Shown: positions 33,758-43,350 of the stretch, piece after piece | Position numbering within the stretch: the stretch's first letter is position 1 | How the letters are laid out: the number at the start of each line of letters is the position of its first letter | DNA from: Streptomyces sp. SCSIO 30461 | GTDB taxonomy: Bacteria; Actinomycetota; Actinomycetes; Streptomycetales; Streptomycetaceae | Direction: 5' to 3' | NCBI RefSeq assembly: GCF_037023745.1 | Contig: NZ_CP146101.1 | Span: 6,030,001-6,094,000 of the forward strand | DNA: 64,000 bases | Translations under genes and position numbers: made by a program | Notes under the pieces: generated by a model | Told to the model about the DNA's origin: nothing | Database searches by the model: none | Seen by the model: only the letters and a program-made list of their open reading frames with translations

Positions 33758-33840
33758 CTGCGCCTCCCGGAGCTGATCGGTTTGCTGCCCGCAGCGTAGC
33801 CGGGCGAGCACCCGCAGCGGCGGCGCGGGAGGATCGTCCT

Positions 33841-35049
33841 GTGGATGTGACTCTGCTCGGCACCGGCGCCCCCAGCGGGCTCCCCCGCCCCGACTGCACC
33901 TGCGCCGTCTGCGCAGCCGCTCGCGACGCTCACGCGCGCGCCGTGACCGCCCTGCTGGTCGACGGGGCCCTGCTGCTCGATCTGACCCCGGGGGCGGCGT
34001 TGGCCGCCGCTCGGGCCGGGCGCTCACTCGTGGGCGTACGCCAGGTGCTGCTGACACATCCGCACGACGGGCCCGCGGTGGAGCTGCCCGTGGGCCTGCC
34101 GACCGCGGGGCGGGTGCCGGACGGCCAGGAGTTGACGCTGATCAGCGGGCACCGGGTGCGCGCTGTGCCGCTGGACTCACCGGGCACGGGGTACGAGGTG
34201 ACCTCGCCGGACGGCGACCGGCTGCTGTACCTGCCGCCGGGCGGAGCGCCCGCGGGTGTCACCGGCGCGGCGGGCGGCACGGCCCCGTACGACATGGTGG
34301 TCGCCGATGTCATCGGTCGCCCGGACGGGCTCGCGCGGCTGCGCGGTTCCGGCGTGGTCATCCCGACGACGGATGTGGTCGCGGTCCATATCGACCACGA
34401 CGTCCCACCGGGCGCGGAGCTGGAGCGGCGGCTCGCGGCAGCGGGCGCACGGACCGTTCCCGACGGTACGACGCTGTACGTGGGCGACTACCGAGCGGTG
34501 CCGGACGTACCTCGCCGCACCCTGGTCACGGGCGGGGCGCGGTCAGGGAAGTCGCTGGAGGCGGAGCGCCGGCTGGAGTCGTTCCCCGACGTGCTGTACG
34601 TGGCGACCAGCGGTGTCCGCGCCGGTGACCCGGACTGGGCGGCCCGTGTCGCGGCCCACCGGGAACGCCGCCCGGGCAGCTGGCGGACTCTGGAGAGCTG
34701 TGAGCTGGTGCCCCTGCTGGCCGAGAACGGCCCACCGTTGCTGATCGACTGCCTGTCGCTGTGGCTGACCGATGCCATGGACCGGGTGGACGCCTGGGAC
34801 GACGAGGTGTGGGAGTGCTCGGGCCGTGAGGCACTGCACCGCCACGTGGCGGAGCTCGTCGCGGCGGTGCGCGCCACTCGCCGCACGGTCGTCGCGGTCA
34901 CCAACGAGGTCGGTTCGGGTGTGGTGCCGGCGACGGCGTCGGGCCGCCGCTTCCGCGATGAGCTGGGCCGCCTGAACACGGCGTTCGCCGCCGAGTGCGA
35001 GCACCTGCTGCTGGTCGTGGCCGGCCAGCCGCTGGTCCTACGGGGCTGA
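33841..35049 (+). CDS. cobU: Fused metallo-hydrolase-like domain and CobU cobinamide kinase/guanylyltransferase
   Basis: This 402-residue protein has two parts. Residues 1-215 resemble a metallo-beta-lactamase (PhnP-like) fold, starting with LLGTGAPSG, but the metal-binding HxHxDH is degraded (THPHDGP), so hydrolase activity may be lost. Residues 220-402 are CobU/CobP, with Walker A GGARSGKS, the GMP-linked His region in VAAHRERRP and VTNEVGSG. CobU phosphorylates adenosylcobinamide and attaches GMP in late B12 assembly. GTG at 33841 is the start. cobT follows after 141 bp on the same strand. Confidence 0.92.
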   Translation: MDVTLLGTGAPSGLPRPDCTCAVCAAARDAHARAVTALLVDGALLLDLTPGAALAAARAGRSLVGVRQVLLTHPHDGPAVELPVGLPTAGRVPDGQELTLISGHRVRAVPLDSPGTGYEVTSPDGDRLLYLPPGGAPAGVTGAAGGTAPYDMVVADVIGRPDGLARLRGSGVVIPTTDVVAVHIDHDVPPGAELERRLAAAGARTVPDGTTLYVGDYRAVPDVPRRTLVTGGARSGKSLEAERRLESFPDVLYVATSGVRAGDPDWAARVAAHRERRPGSWRTLESCELVPLLAENGPPLLIDCLSLWLTDAMDRVDAWDDEVWECSGREALHRHVAELVAAVRATRRTVVAVTNEVGSGVVPATASGRRFRDELGRLNTAFAAECEHLLLVVAGQPLVLRG

Positions 35050-35190
35050 GGGTCCCGGCCGCCGAAACGGGGCGCGCTTCGCGGGACGACGGCCGGGTGG
35101 GCGAACCGGTGGCGGTCCTGGTTCGCCGCTCCTGGTGACGGTCCAGGGTCGGCAGCGGCAACGACGCGCTCTGCCGGTACTGTTCGCCGA

Positions 35191-36315
35191 ATGAGCTCGC
35201 TGAATCTCGACGACTTCTCCGACCTGATCGAGCGCCCGGACGGCGGTGTCCGGCGCGAAGCCGAGGAGCGCAGGGAGCGGCTGGTCGTGCCGCCCGGCGC
35301 CCTGGGACGGCTGGACGAACTCGGGGAATGGCTGGCTGCCGCCCAGGGGGACGTGCCCGTACGGCCCGTGGAGCGACCCAAGGCGGTGCTGTTCGCCGGG
35401 GACCACGGCGTCGCCGAGCTGGGCGTGTCGGGGCGGGCGGCGGGCACCGCGTACACGCTGGTGCGGGACGTGCTGGACGGGTCGAGCCCCGCCGCGGTAC
35501 TGGCCCGGCAGCTGAACGTCCCGGTGCGGATCGTCGATGCCGGACTCGACTGCGATCCGGAGCTGCTGCCCGCCGCCGTCGTAAGCCACCGGGTGCGGCG
35601 CGGCAGCGGGCGTATCGACATCGAGGACGCCCTCACCCGCGACGAGGCGGAGCGGGCCGTGCGCCTCGGGATGGCGATCGCCGACGAGGAGGCCGACTCG
35701 GGCACCGATCTCGTCGTGATCGGCGATCTCAGCGTGGGCGGCACCACCGCCGCGGCGGCGCTCATCGCCGCGTTGTGCGGCACCGACGCATCCGTGGTGA
35801 CAGGCCGGGGCGGTGTCGCCATCGACGACCTCGCCTGGATGCGCAAGTGCGCGGCGATCCGCGACTCGCTGCGGCGCGCCAGGCCGGTCCTGGGCGACCA
35901 GGTGGAGCTGCTGGCCACGGTCGCCGGGGCCGACCTCGCCGCGATCACGGGCTTTCTGCTGCAGGCCGCGGTACGGCGGCTACCGGTGATCCTCGACGGT
36001 GTGGTGTCGGCGGCATGTGCCCTGGTGGCGCAGCGTGCGGCGTTCCGGGCGCCGGACTGGTGGCTGGCGGGGCAGGTCAGCGGTGAACCGGCACAGGCAA
36101 AGGCGCTGGACCGGATGGCGCTCAGCCCGCTGCTGGACCAGGGGGTGACGGTCGGCGAGGGCACCGGGGCACTGCTCGCGCTTCCGTTCGTGCTGGCGTC
36201 GGCGGCGCTCGCGGCCGAGCTGCCGGAGCGCACACCGGACACCGGGGACGCGGTGGAGCCCGAAGACGGGCCGGCCGGCGGGGACACGGCGGACGACGAG
36301 GACCCGACGGACTGA
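35191..36315 (+). CDS. cobT: Nicotinate-nucleotide:dimethylbenzimidazole phosphoribosyltransferase
   Basis: This 374-residue enzyme makes alpha-ribazole phosphate, the lower ligand of cobalamin. Family motifs are FAGDHGVAELGVS, GDLSVGGTTAAAA, LDGVVSAACAL and the catalytic Glu in GVTVGEGTGALL. The C-terminal 30 residues are an acidic Asp/Glu/Pro tail beyond the normal domain end. It works with CobU and CobS encoded on either side. Confidence 0.96.
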   Translation: MSSLNLDDFSDLIERPDGGVRREAEERRERLVVPPGALGRLDELGEWLAAAQGDVPVRPVERPKAVLFAGDHGVAELGVSGRAAGTAYTLVRDVLDGSSPAAVLARQLNVPVRIVDAGLDCDPELLPAAVVSHRVRRGSGRIDIEDALTRDEAERAVRLGMAIADEEADSGTDLVVIGDLSVGGTTAAAALIAALCGTDASVVTGRGGVAIDDLAWMRKCAAIRDSLRRARPVLGDQVELLATVAGADLAAITGFLLQAAVRRLPVILDGVVSAACALVAQRAAFRAPDWWLAGQVSGEPAQAKALDRMALSPLLDQGVTVGEGTGALLALPFVLASAALAAELPERTPDTGDAVEPEDGPAGGDTADDEDPTD

Positions 36316-36457
36316 TCGACCCGTACGCCGTACGGCTGACCCGGATCCGTACGACTGACCGACGAGTTCGAAATACCCCAGCCGGCACTCAACCTCGGGC
36401 TGGCCGAACCGGTCTTCGGACGTGGCCGCATACCGATCCACCCGGGAGCCACGATCC

Positions 36458-37330
36458 ATGCCGTTCGAACCGAGCGCCGCCGGCGCGCGCGCTTTCGCGC
36501 GGCGCGAATGGGGGTCGCTGTACAGCGCCGTCGGAACCGCTCTGATCGAGCGGCGGTGGAAGGCGGCCCCGATGACGCTCATCGCGGTCTGCCTGACCGC
36601 GCTCTGCCAACTGGTCCAGAATCAGTCCTGGGGCTACGAGGCGGTGCACGCCGTCGGCTCGGTCCAGGCCGAGTACCCGCTGTGGACGGCGTTGCTGCGC
36701 ACCCCGCTGTCGCTGTTCGTCCCGGCGCTCGACCTGCCGGTGTGGGGCGCGCTGGCACAGATCCTGCTGGTATTCGGGATCGCCGAGATCTGCCTCGGCC
36801 GGCTGCGGACGCTGGCGATCGCGTACACGTCCACCCTGGCCGGGACGCTGTACGCGCGGCTCGGGATCGCGCTGGGCCCCGACAGCCCACTGGGGCTGCC
36901 CGCCGCCGACGCCCATGTCGTCGACACCGGCCCGTCGGCCGCTGTCGTCGGCCTGGCGGTGTACGTGGGCTACCGGTACCGGGCCTGGCTGACGATGAAC
37001 CTGGTGATCGCCGCAATGGTGATCGAGATCCTGATCAAGAACAACCTGGCGGGCAAGGAGCACCTGGCGGCCATCGCCGCCGTGCTGGTGGTGTGCGCGG
37101 TGACGGCCTTGCGAGGGCGCGTGGGTCAGCGCGGTCCGGATTCGCCGGAGGTCTCACTCGGCGCGTCGCCCGAGGATGTCCTCGTGCCGTCGCCGGCCAC
37201 GTCATCGCGCGGGACGCCGGCCACGTCACCTCCCGGGGCGGCGGACGCGCCACCGGTCAGAGCAGGCGGACCGTCACCGGATGCGGGGACCGCCGCCACC
37301 CGGTCGGGAGCTCCGCCGACCAGGTCCTGA
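36458..37330 (+). CDS. Rhomboid-like multi-pass membrane protein, unknown function
   Basis: This 290-residue protein has about six predicted membrane helices between residues 40 and 225. Its overall shape resembles rhomboid-like proteins, but the GxSG serine and partner histidine of active rhomboids are not seen. The last 65 residues are a Pro/Ser/Gly/Ala-rich tail. That tail overlaps, on the opposite strand, the equally low-complexity tail of the convergent gene ending at 37126 (205-bp overlap). The start ATG at 36458 follows GGGAGCC. Confidence 0.75.
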   Translation: MPFEPSAAGARAFARREWGSLYSAVGTALIERRWKAAPMTLIAVCLTALCQLVQNQSWGYEAVHAVGSVQAEYPLWTALLRTPLSLFVPALDLPVWGALAQILLVFGIAEICLGRLRTLAIAYTSTLAGTLYARLGIALGPDSPLGLPAADAHVVDTGPSAAVVGLAVYVGYRYRAWLTMNLVIAAMVIEILIKNNLAGKEHLAAIAAVLVVCAVTALRGRVGQRGPDSPEVSLGASPEDVLVPSPATSSRGTPATSPPGAADAPPVRAGGPSPDAGTAATRSGAPPTRS

Positions 37331-38037
37331 AACCTGCGGCGCGGCCCCGTCCAGCGTTTGTCGTGGCGAAAGGCGCGCAGCGTCGCCCGCGCCCGCGAGC
37401 GCGGGCGGTTCCGGTAGAGGCGCTTGGCCCAGGGCGAGGTGGGGCGGGCAAGCCGCAGCGCGCCGAACAGCGCCACGAACGGCACCAGGACTCCGATGAC
37501 CGCCATCCGCAGCTTGCCCTTCAGCAGCGTGACCAGCACGAAGCAGAAGTTGACGGCGACGAAGAGCAGGAAGAGCCGACGGTCGTCCCGTTCGTCCTCG
37601 CTGAGGTTGTCCACGCCGAGCGGGGAGAAGCCGGCCAGAATGAGCAGCAACACCGAGGCGGTGAGGACCACGGCCTCGACGCTCTTGCGGCCCTCGTTGG
37701 TCCAGTAGACGTCGTCCAGGTGCAGGATCAGCGCGAACTCGTCCAGTACGAGCCCCGCGCCCATTCCGAAGATCAGCGCGCAGACGACGGTGCCCGCGCC
37801 GGTGTGCTGGCTGCTGGCGACGGAGCCGAAGCCACCGACCACGGTGAGGATCACCCCGGGCACCACATGGTGGATGTGCAGCCCACCGGAGCTGACGTTG
37901 CCGAACGGGCCCTTGCCTGCCCTGATCATGCGGGTGACCACACGGGTGATCAGGAAGGTCAGCACGAACGAGGCCAGCGCGAGCAGCAGCGGGAGCTTCC
38001 CCGGCTCCACGATGTTTCGGTAAAACCAGTCGCCCAT
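37126..38037 (-). CDS. Multi-pass membrane protein, unknown function
   Basis: This 303-residue protein has about seven membrane helices in its first 210 residues. A distinctive HIHHVVPGV segment near residue 54 and LDEFALILHLDDVYW (about 100) place His and Asp residues near the membrane surface, which suggests metal or lipid chemistry. The C-terminal 90 residues are basic, then Gly/Ala/Pro/Asp-rich, and overlap the convergent membrane-protein gene. It is divergent from cobS (69-bp gap). Confidence 0.78.
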   Translation of the reverse strand: MGDWFYRNIVEPGKLPLLLALASFVLTFLITRVVTRMIRAGKGPFGNVSSGGLHIHHVVPGVILTVVGGFGSVASSQHTGAGTVVCALIFGMGAGLVLDEFALILHLDDVYWTNEGRKSVEAVVLTASVLLLILAGFSPLGVDNLSEDERDDRRLFLLFVAVNFCFVLVTLLKGKLRMAVIGVLVPFVALFGALRLARPTSPWAKRLYRNRPRSRARATLRAFRHDKRWTGPRRRFQDLVGGAPDRVAAVPASGDGPPALTGGASAAPGGDVAGVPRDDVAGDGTRTSSGDAPSETSGESGPR

Positions 38038-38106
38038 GCCCGCCTACTCCCGTTTCGCCCGTCATGCGCAATCTACCGCCGGGATTCACGGGCTACCCTG
38101 CGCGCG

Positions 38107-38943
38107 ATGAGCTCCAAGACCGCCGCCGGGCCCGTGACCGGCATACGTTTCGCCTTCGGCACCCTGACGGTGCTGCCGACGCGGGTCACCCGCTGGGACC
38201 GGGAGGCGGCCCGCGCGGGCATGCTGTGCGCCCCCGTGGCCGGTCTGGTGGTCGGGCTCCTCGGCGCGGCGGCGGGTGCGCTGCTCCTGCTCGCCGGGGC
38301 GGGGCCGCTGCTCGCGGCGGTGGCCACGGCCGCCGTACCGGCCGTGCTCACCCGGGGACTGCATCTCGACGGACTCGCCGACACGGCGGACGGGCTGGGC
38401 AGCGGCAAGCCGGCCCCGGAAGCGCTGCGGATCATGAAGCAGTCGGACATCGGCCCGTTCGGAGTGATCACCCTGGTGTTCACCCTGCTGGCGCAGATCG
38501 CGGCCCTGGCCGAACTGTACGGCGGCAACGGCCGGGAGGGCGGTGACTGGGCCCGGGGCGCGGGAGCGGCCGTACTCGCCGGGGTGGTGGCTCGGCTCGC
38601 CCTCACCCTCGCCTCACGGGGCGGCGTTCCGGCGGCGAGGCCGGAGGGCCTGGGGGCGGCCGTGGCAGCCACCGTGCCGGGGCGGGCCGCGGCTACGGCC
38701 GTACTGCTGGTCCTCACCGCCGCGGCCGGGGTGGGCGCGGGCACCGCCGCGCTGGTCGGCACGCCCGCCGACCCGCTGGGACGCGCCGTCGCGGCCGTGG
38801 CAGCCGCCTCGGTGGCGCTGCTCGTCGCCGAGTTCCTGCTGCGGCGCTGTGTGCGCCGCTTCGGCGGGGTGACGGGCGATGTGTTCGGGGCCGTCGAGGA
38901 GACGGCGGCCACGGCCGCACTCGTCGCGCTCGCCACGCTGTGA
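38107..38943 (+). CDS. cobS: Adenosylcobinamide-GDP ribazoletransferase (cobalamin synthase)
   Basis: This 278-residue integral membrane enzyme joins adenosylcobinamide-GDP with alpha-ribazole in the last step of cobalamin assembly. The motif LHLDGLADTADGLG, with its Asp-rich metal site, and MKQSDIGPFG are diagnostic. It has several predicted helices. It stands alone here but completes the cobU-cobT-cobS set within 5 kb. Confidence 0.95.
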   Translation: MSSKTAAGPVTGIRFAFGTLTVLPTRVTRWDREAARAGMLCAPVAGLVVGLLGAAAGALLLLAGAGPLLAAVATAAVPAVLTRGLHLDGLADTADGLGSGKPAPEALRIMKQSDIGPFGVITLVFTLLAQIAALAELYGGNGREGGDWARGAGAAVLAGVVARLALTLASRGGVPAARPEGLGAAVAATVPGRAAATAVLLVLTAAAGVGAGTAALVGTPADPLGRAVAAVAAASVALLVAEFLLRRCVRRFGGVTGDVFGAVEETAATAALVALATL

Positions 38944-38970
38944 TCGGGCAGTGCTTCCGCCGTCCGCCAT

Positions 38971-39002
38971 CGACCCTCCCGGCGGGGCCGCCGGGAGGGT
39001 CG
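38971..39002. terminator. Terminator between cobS and deacetylase gene
   Basis: Perfect 15-base arms (CGACCCTCCCGGCGG / CCGCCGGGAGGGTCG) surround a 2-base loop, 28 bp after the cobS stop. The next gene is convergent, so the hairpin may serve both. Confidence 0.85.
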
Positions 39003-39160
39003 GGAGGTCGGTGTGTCCCGGCAGACCGTCGAGGCGCCGCCTTGGTCACGGATGACCACAGCTGGCACGTGCCATGTGTCACGCGTCAGCTGTTTCCTCC
39101 GGACGGCCGGGTCCGTGGGCCAGGGCTCCCGGGCCACCGGGGAGCGCGGCGGTTCCTCGG

Positions 39161-41311
39161 TCAGGCGGGCAGCCTCAAGGTGACCGCGGACTGCAGCAGC
39201 TCCGGTGAGGTCCAGTCCGACCGCTTGCCCGCGTAGGCGGTGCCGAATGCGGCGGTACCCAGCAGGAGCTGCTTACGGGTGCCTTCGGGCACGGTGACCG
39301 GGATCGCCACTCCGGACGGCGCCTGCACGGTGACGGTGGTGCCGATCCGGTAGGCGGTCACCCGTCCGTTGTCGATCGCCTGCTGCCAGGCGGTACGGCG
39401 ACTCAGCTCCGTACCGATGTCGCGGTGGCGGAGGTTCACCACCGGTGTGCTGTCGGCGAACAGATCGCGGTAGTCACCGAGAATCCGGTCGAGCACCGGG
39501 TAGAGGATCCGTCCTTCTGCCAGGTTGGACTGATGCACATAGTGCGGACGGGGATCGTTGGCGAAGACATGCCCGAGGGCGATCCTGGCTTCCTGCGGAA
39601 CGATGTGGTCCGCGTATCCGCTCTCGACGTCCAGCGGTTCGTCGAGGCAGGTCGAAGCCGCGTTGGTCTCACAGATACCGCTGCCACCGTCGGCCTGGGA
39701 CGTGTAGATCCAGTTGTACTCGTCCGCCATCTCGGCCGCCGTGCCCGTGTTGTAGTACACGTTCATCGGGTACCGGGGCACGGTCAGTGCGCTGCCCACA
39801 GAACGCTGCTGAGACTCCCGGGAGTTGTCACTGGCGATCCATTTGACGCCGTTCTCGGCGAGCGCGGTGGCGAGGTTGGGGTTGTCGACCGGCTGCTGCG
39901 GCAGCGTCTTCAGGCCCGAGTGCTCGCCGGTGACCAGCTCGGCGCGGTCGACCGAGAGGCCCTTCGTCACACCCCAGTCGTGGTTGTCACGGATCTGCCC
40001 GGAGATATCGGCGCGACTCACCCAGCGGATGTTGCCCGCGCTGTCCTTGCTGCACTGCCACGGGACCACGGTCACGTCCTGCACACAGCCCAGGAACGGA
40101 TGCGTGTAGGTGTGGTTGACCCAGCGGTACTTGGCCCGGTCGGCGAGCAGCTGCGTGGTGAGCGCGTCGGTGCCGCCGTGCTCCGCCTTCCACTCCTCAC
40201 CCGCACCGGCGTTGTAGACCATGTCCAGCGTCAGTCCGCTGGACTGCTGCCACTGGGCGGCGTACTGCGCGTCGGCGGCGGTCATCCGGATGTCCGGAGT
40301 GGTGCTCTCCTCGCCGCCGCCGCAGTCGATGTCGCCGGGCGTGCAGTTGCGCTCGCTGTCCCAGCGGGCGTCGGACGCGAAGACGTCGTCCACGTGCACG
40401 GCGAAGTAGTTGCGGCTCTGACCGAGGTGGACGCCCTGGGTGAGCCATTCCACGATTCCCCGGGCCAGCAGCCGGAACTGCCGCTGGTGCTGGTTGTAGG
40501 CGAAGGTCACGACCAGCTCGCGGCGCCCGTCGTGGGCGTACTCGCCGAGCAGGCTGGCGCGGCCCTCACCGCCCGGGACGGGCGCGTCCACATAGCTCGT
40601 GAAGCCCTCGCGCGGACGCGCCAGATAGCCGTAGCTCTCGGGGACCGACGGGGAGTTGTCCTCGAAGGACACAGCGCCGTCGAGGTAGGCGAAGGGCCCG
40701 GAGCGGCCCGCGGTGGTGACGGCGGCGGCGGTGCCGTCGAGGGTCCCGGACCAGCCGCCCTCGCTGGTGTAGTCCAAGCCGACACCCGGGTGTGCCCAGG
40801 TGTACGCGTCGACCTGGGGGATGCCGAAGGTCTGCTCGTAAGCGACCAGCGCGGCCTGCTCCGCGGCACCCGCCGTGCTCGTGCCGAACGGCGCCTCGTT
40901 CGGCATCACCACGCCCTGGTACTTGGCACGCGGCCGGCCGCTCACCGTGTCGCTCAGGAAGGCCGCGTTGATCTGCGGCCTGTTGGGGGCGTCGAGGTCG
41001 AGCACGCTGTACGGGACCCCGGTGCTGCGCAGCTCGGATGTGACCGCCGCGACCGATTCCCCGCCGTCGTCGATGACCAGCACCTTGAGGTCGACCCTCG
41101 GCGCGGTCGCGTCCTCCGCCGCCGCGGCGTTCGACGCGGGCAGCGCCGTGGCGAGCAGCGCGGACGCGGAGGACACGGCGAGCGCGACCGCCGTCCTGCC
41201 GCCGCGCCCGCGCAGCCCGCCGCCGTTCGGGCGCGGCGCCCCCGTCTCGTATGTCCCGTGCGTCGCGGGCCCCCCTCGCTCGTGATCACTCGAACTGAAT
41301 CCGTACGCCAT
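39161..41311 (-). CDS. Secreted polysaccharide-deacetylase-like protein (Agd3/CE18-like)
   Basis: This 716-residue exported protein has a signal sequence with a basic start and a hydrophobic core (about residues 35-65, AVALAVSSASALLATALPAS). A beta-rich domain comes first (about 70-300), then a NodB-like region with metal-ligand motifs HVDDVF (about 345) and NHTYTHPFLG (about 445), where the Asp and His residues fit a deacetylase site. This pattern recalls the fungal galactosaminogalactan deacetylase Agd3. Activity on an aminosugar polymer of the cell surface is inferred. The start ATG at 41311 is the first in the coding frame before the signal; long in-frame sequence further upstream is antisense to pepA and not coding. 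Confidence 0.68.
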   Translation of the reverse strand: MAYGFSSSDHERGGPATHGTYETGAPRPNGGGLRGRGGRTAVALAVSSASALLATALPASNAAAAEDATAPRVDLKVLVIDDGGESVAAVTSELRSTGVPYSVLDLDAPNRPQINAAFLSDTVSGRPRAKYQGVVMPNEAPFGTSTAGAAEQAALVAYEQTFGIPQVDAYTWAHPGVGLDYTSEGGWSGTLDGTAAAVTTAGRSGPFAYLDGAVSFEDNSPSVPESYGYLARPREGFTSYVDAPVPGGEGRASLLGEYAHDGRRELVVTFAYNQHQRQFRLLARGIVEWLTQGVHLGQSRNYFAVHVDDVFASDARWDSERNCTPGDIDCGGGEESTTPDIRMTAADAQYAAQWQQSSGLTLDMVYNAGAGEEWKAEHGGTDALTTQLLADRAKYRWVNHTYTHPFLGCVQDVTVVPWQCSKDSAGNIRWVSRADISGQIRDNHDWGVTKGLSVDRAELVTGEHSGLKTLPQQPVDNPNLATALAENGVKWIASDNSRESQQRSVGSALTVPRYPMNVYYNTGTAAEMADEYNWIYTSQADGGSGICETNAASTCLDEPLDVESGYADHIVPQEARIALGHVFANDPRPHYVHQSNLAEGRILYPVLDRILGDYRDLFADSTPVVNLRHRDIGTELSRRTAWQQAIDNGRVTAYRIGTTVTVQAPSGVAIPVTVPEGTRKQLLLGTAAFGTAYAGKRSDWTSPELLQSAVTLRLPA

Positions 41312-41620
41312 GGCGCACTCCCACCCCTTGAAGGCCCCCCCATGTGGATTCCCCGGGGAGGATCTGTGGAAATCATGCAAAGCGGCGCGTTGCCGCCTTG
41401 CGTATTCGGCCCGAGTGTGGCGTAGGACTCGCCCGCTCTCATGGTGATCGCGCCAGAGACACCTCGGAAGGGTGAACACCCGCTGATGTGAGCGAACCTC
41501 GCGGGCGCGCGTAGGCTCGTTGCGGCGCGCCGACCCGCCCGATCTACGATGCGCCGGGCACGGCCGACCCCACCTCTTCGGCCCATAGAACTCAACAAAC
41601 GGAAGCGAGAAATCACCACC

Positions 41621-43186
41621 GTGACTGCTCTCACTCTCAGCACGGCCGGCGCGGCGACGCTGCGCGCCGACGCGATCGTCGTCGGCGTCGCGAAGAGCCC
41701 CAAGGGCGGCAACGGACTTGTCGTCGCCCCGGGCGCGGAGGCCGTGGACAAGGCGTTCGGCGGAAAGCTCGCCACCGTCCTGGAGACCCTCGGCGCCGCC
41801 GGTGCCGAGGGCGAAGTGACCAAGCTGCCCGCGCCGTCCGGGCTCAAGGCGCCGGTCGTCCTGGCCGTCGGCCTCGGTGCGGCTCCCGAGAAGGACGAGA
41901 CGTACCAGGCCGAGACCCTGCGGCGGGCCGCCGGTTCCGCGGCCCGCGCCCTGACCGGCAGCAAGAAGGCCGCCTTCGCGCTGCCGATCGAGGCGTCGGA
42001 GGACGCCGAGGCGATCGCCGAGGGAGCGCTGCTGGGCGCGTACGCCTTCACCGCCTACCAGGACGGCAACGGCGGTCTCTCCGGAAGCGCCAAGAGCACC
42101 AAGAACGCCAAGGGCACAGACCGCAAGCAGCCCCTCGCCGAGGTCGCGCTGCTCGGCGCCAAGCCGCGCGACAAGGCGTACAAGGCCTCGGCCGAGCGTG
42201 CCATCGCACTCGCCGAGGAGATCAACCGCGCCCGGGACCTGGTCAACACCCCGCCGAACGACCTCTACCCCGAGTCGTTCGCCGCCGTCGCCGCCGCCGC
42301 CGGCAAGGAGCACGGCCTCAAGGTGCAGATCCTGGACGAGAAGGCGCTCGTCAAGGGCGGCTACGGCGGCATCCTCGGCGTCGGCCAGGGCGCGGCGAAC
42401 GGCCCGCGTCTGGTGAAGCTCGTCTACACGCACCCCCAGGCGGAGAAGTCCCTGGCCTACGTCGGCAAGGGCATCACCTACGACTCGGGCGGCATCTCGC
42501 TGAAGCCGGCCGGCCACAACGAGACGATGAAGTGCGACATGAGCGGCGCCGCCGCCGTCTTCGCCGCCGTCGTCACGGCCGCGCGCCTCGGGCTGAAGGT
42601 GAACGTCACCGGCTGGCTGGCGCTCGCCGAGAACATGCCGTCCGGCACCGCGACCCGGCCGGGCGACGTGCTGCGTATGTACAGCGGCATGACGGTGGAG
42701 GTGCTCAACACCGACGCCGAGGGCCGTCTCGTGCTCGCCGACGCGATCTCCAAGGCTTCGGAGGACAACCCCGACGCGATCGTGGACGTGGCCACGCTGA
42801 CCGGCGCGATGATGCTGGCGCTGGGCAACCGGCGGTTCGGGATCATGGCCAACGACGACGCGTTCCGCACCTCCATCCACGAGATCGCGGAAGAGGTCGG
42901 CGAGGACTCCTGGCCGATGCCGCTCCCGGCCGACCTGCGCAAGAGCATGGACTCGCCGACCGCCGACATCGCGAACATGGGCGAGCGGATGGGCGGCGGC
43001 CTGGTCGCCGGCCTCTTCCTCAAGGAGTTCGTCGGCGAGGGCATCACCTGGGCCCACCTCGACATCGCGGGCCCCGCCTTCCACGAGGGCGCCCCGTACG
43101 GCTACACCCCCAAGGGCGGCACCGGCTCCGCGGTCCGCACCCTGGTCAGGCTCGCCGAGCGCACCGCGTCGGGCGACCTGGGCTGA
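41621..43186 (+). CDS. pepA: Leucyl aminopeptidase (M17 family)
   Basis: This 521-residue cytosolic enzyme is a two-metal exopeptidase that releases N-terminal residues. The C-terminal catalytic domain carries VGKGITYDSGGISLKP, DMSGAAAV and the family signature NTDAEGRL. The N-terminal domain is less conserved. GTG at 41621 is used as the start, although the ribosome-binding site is weak. The 309-bp divergent gap upstream contains no gene. It ends at a GC hairpin and is followed by a tandem-repeat region before lpd. Confidence 0.96.
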   Translation: MTALTLSTAGAATLRADAIVVGVAKSPKGGNGLVVAPGAEAVDKAFGGKLATVLETLGAAGAEGEVTKLPAPSGLKAPVVLAVGLGAAPEKDETYQAETLRRAAGSAARALTGSKKAAFALPIEASEDAEAIAEGALLGAYAFTAYQDGNGGLSGSAKSTKNAKGTDRKQPLAEVALLGAKPRDKAYKASAERAIALAEEINRARDLVNTPPNDLYPESFAAVAAAAGKEHGLKVQILDEKALVKGGYGGILGVGQGAANGPRLVKLVYTHPQAEKSLAYVGKGITYDSGGISLKPAGHNETMKCDMSGAAAVFAAVVTAARLGLKVNVTGWLALAENMPSGTATRPGDVLRMYSGMTVEVLNTDAEGRLVLADAISKASEDNPDAIVDVATLTGAMMLALGNRRFGIMANDDAFRTSIHEIAEEVGEDSWPMPLPADLRKSMDSPTADIANMGERMGGGLVAGLFLKEFVGEGITWAHLDIAGPAFHEGAPYGYTPKGGTGSAVRTLVRLAERTASGDLG

Positions 43187-43200
43187 CGCAGCCCCCTCGA

Positions 43201-43228
43201 CCGGGCCGGGGGCGCCGCCCCGGCCCGG
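43201..43228 (+). terminator. pepA terminator hairpin
   Basis: CCGGGCCGGGG and CCCCGGCCCGG form a perfect 11-bp stem with a 6-base loop, 14 bp after the pepA stop codon. Confidence 0.8.
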
Positions 43229-43350
43229 CGCCGGGCGCAGGAATACGTGCCACCGGATCCCTGTTCCGGCTGACGGACCGCAGTGGATCGGACGTCGGGC
43301 GGCATGCGTGGACTTCACGGGCGTACACCGACGTGCGCGGGCGTCAGCCG

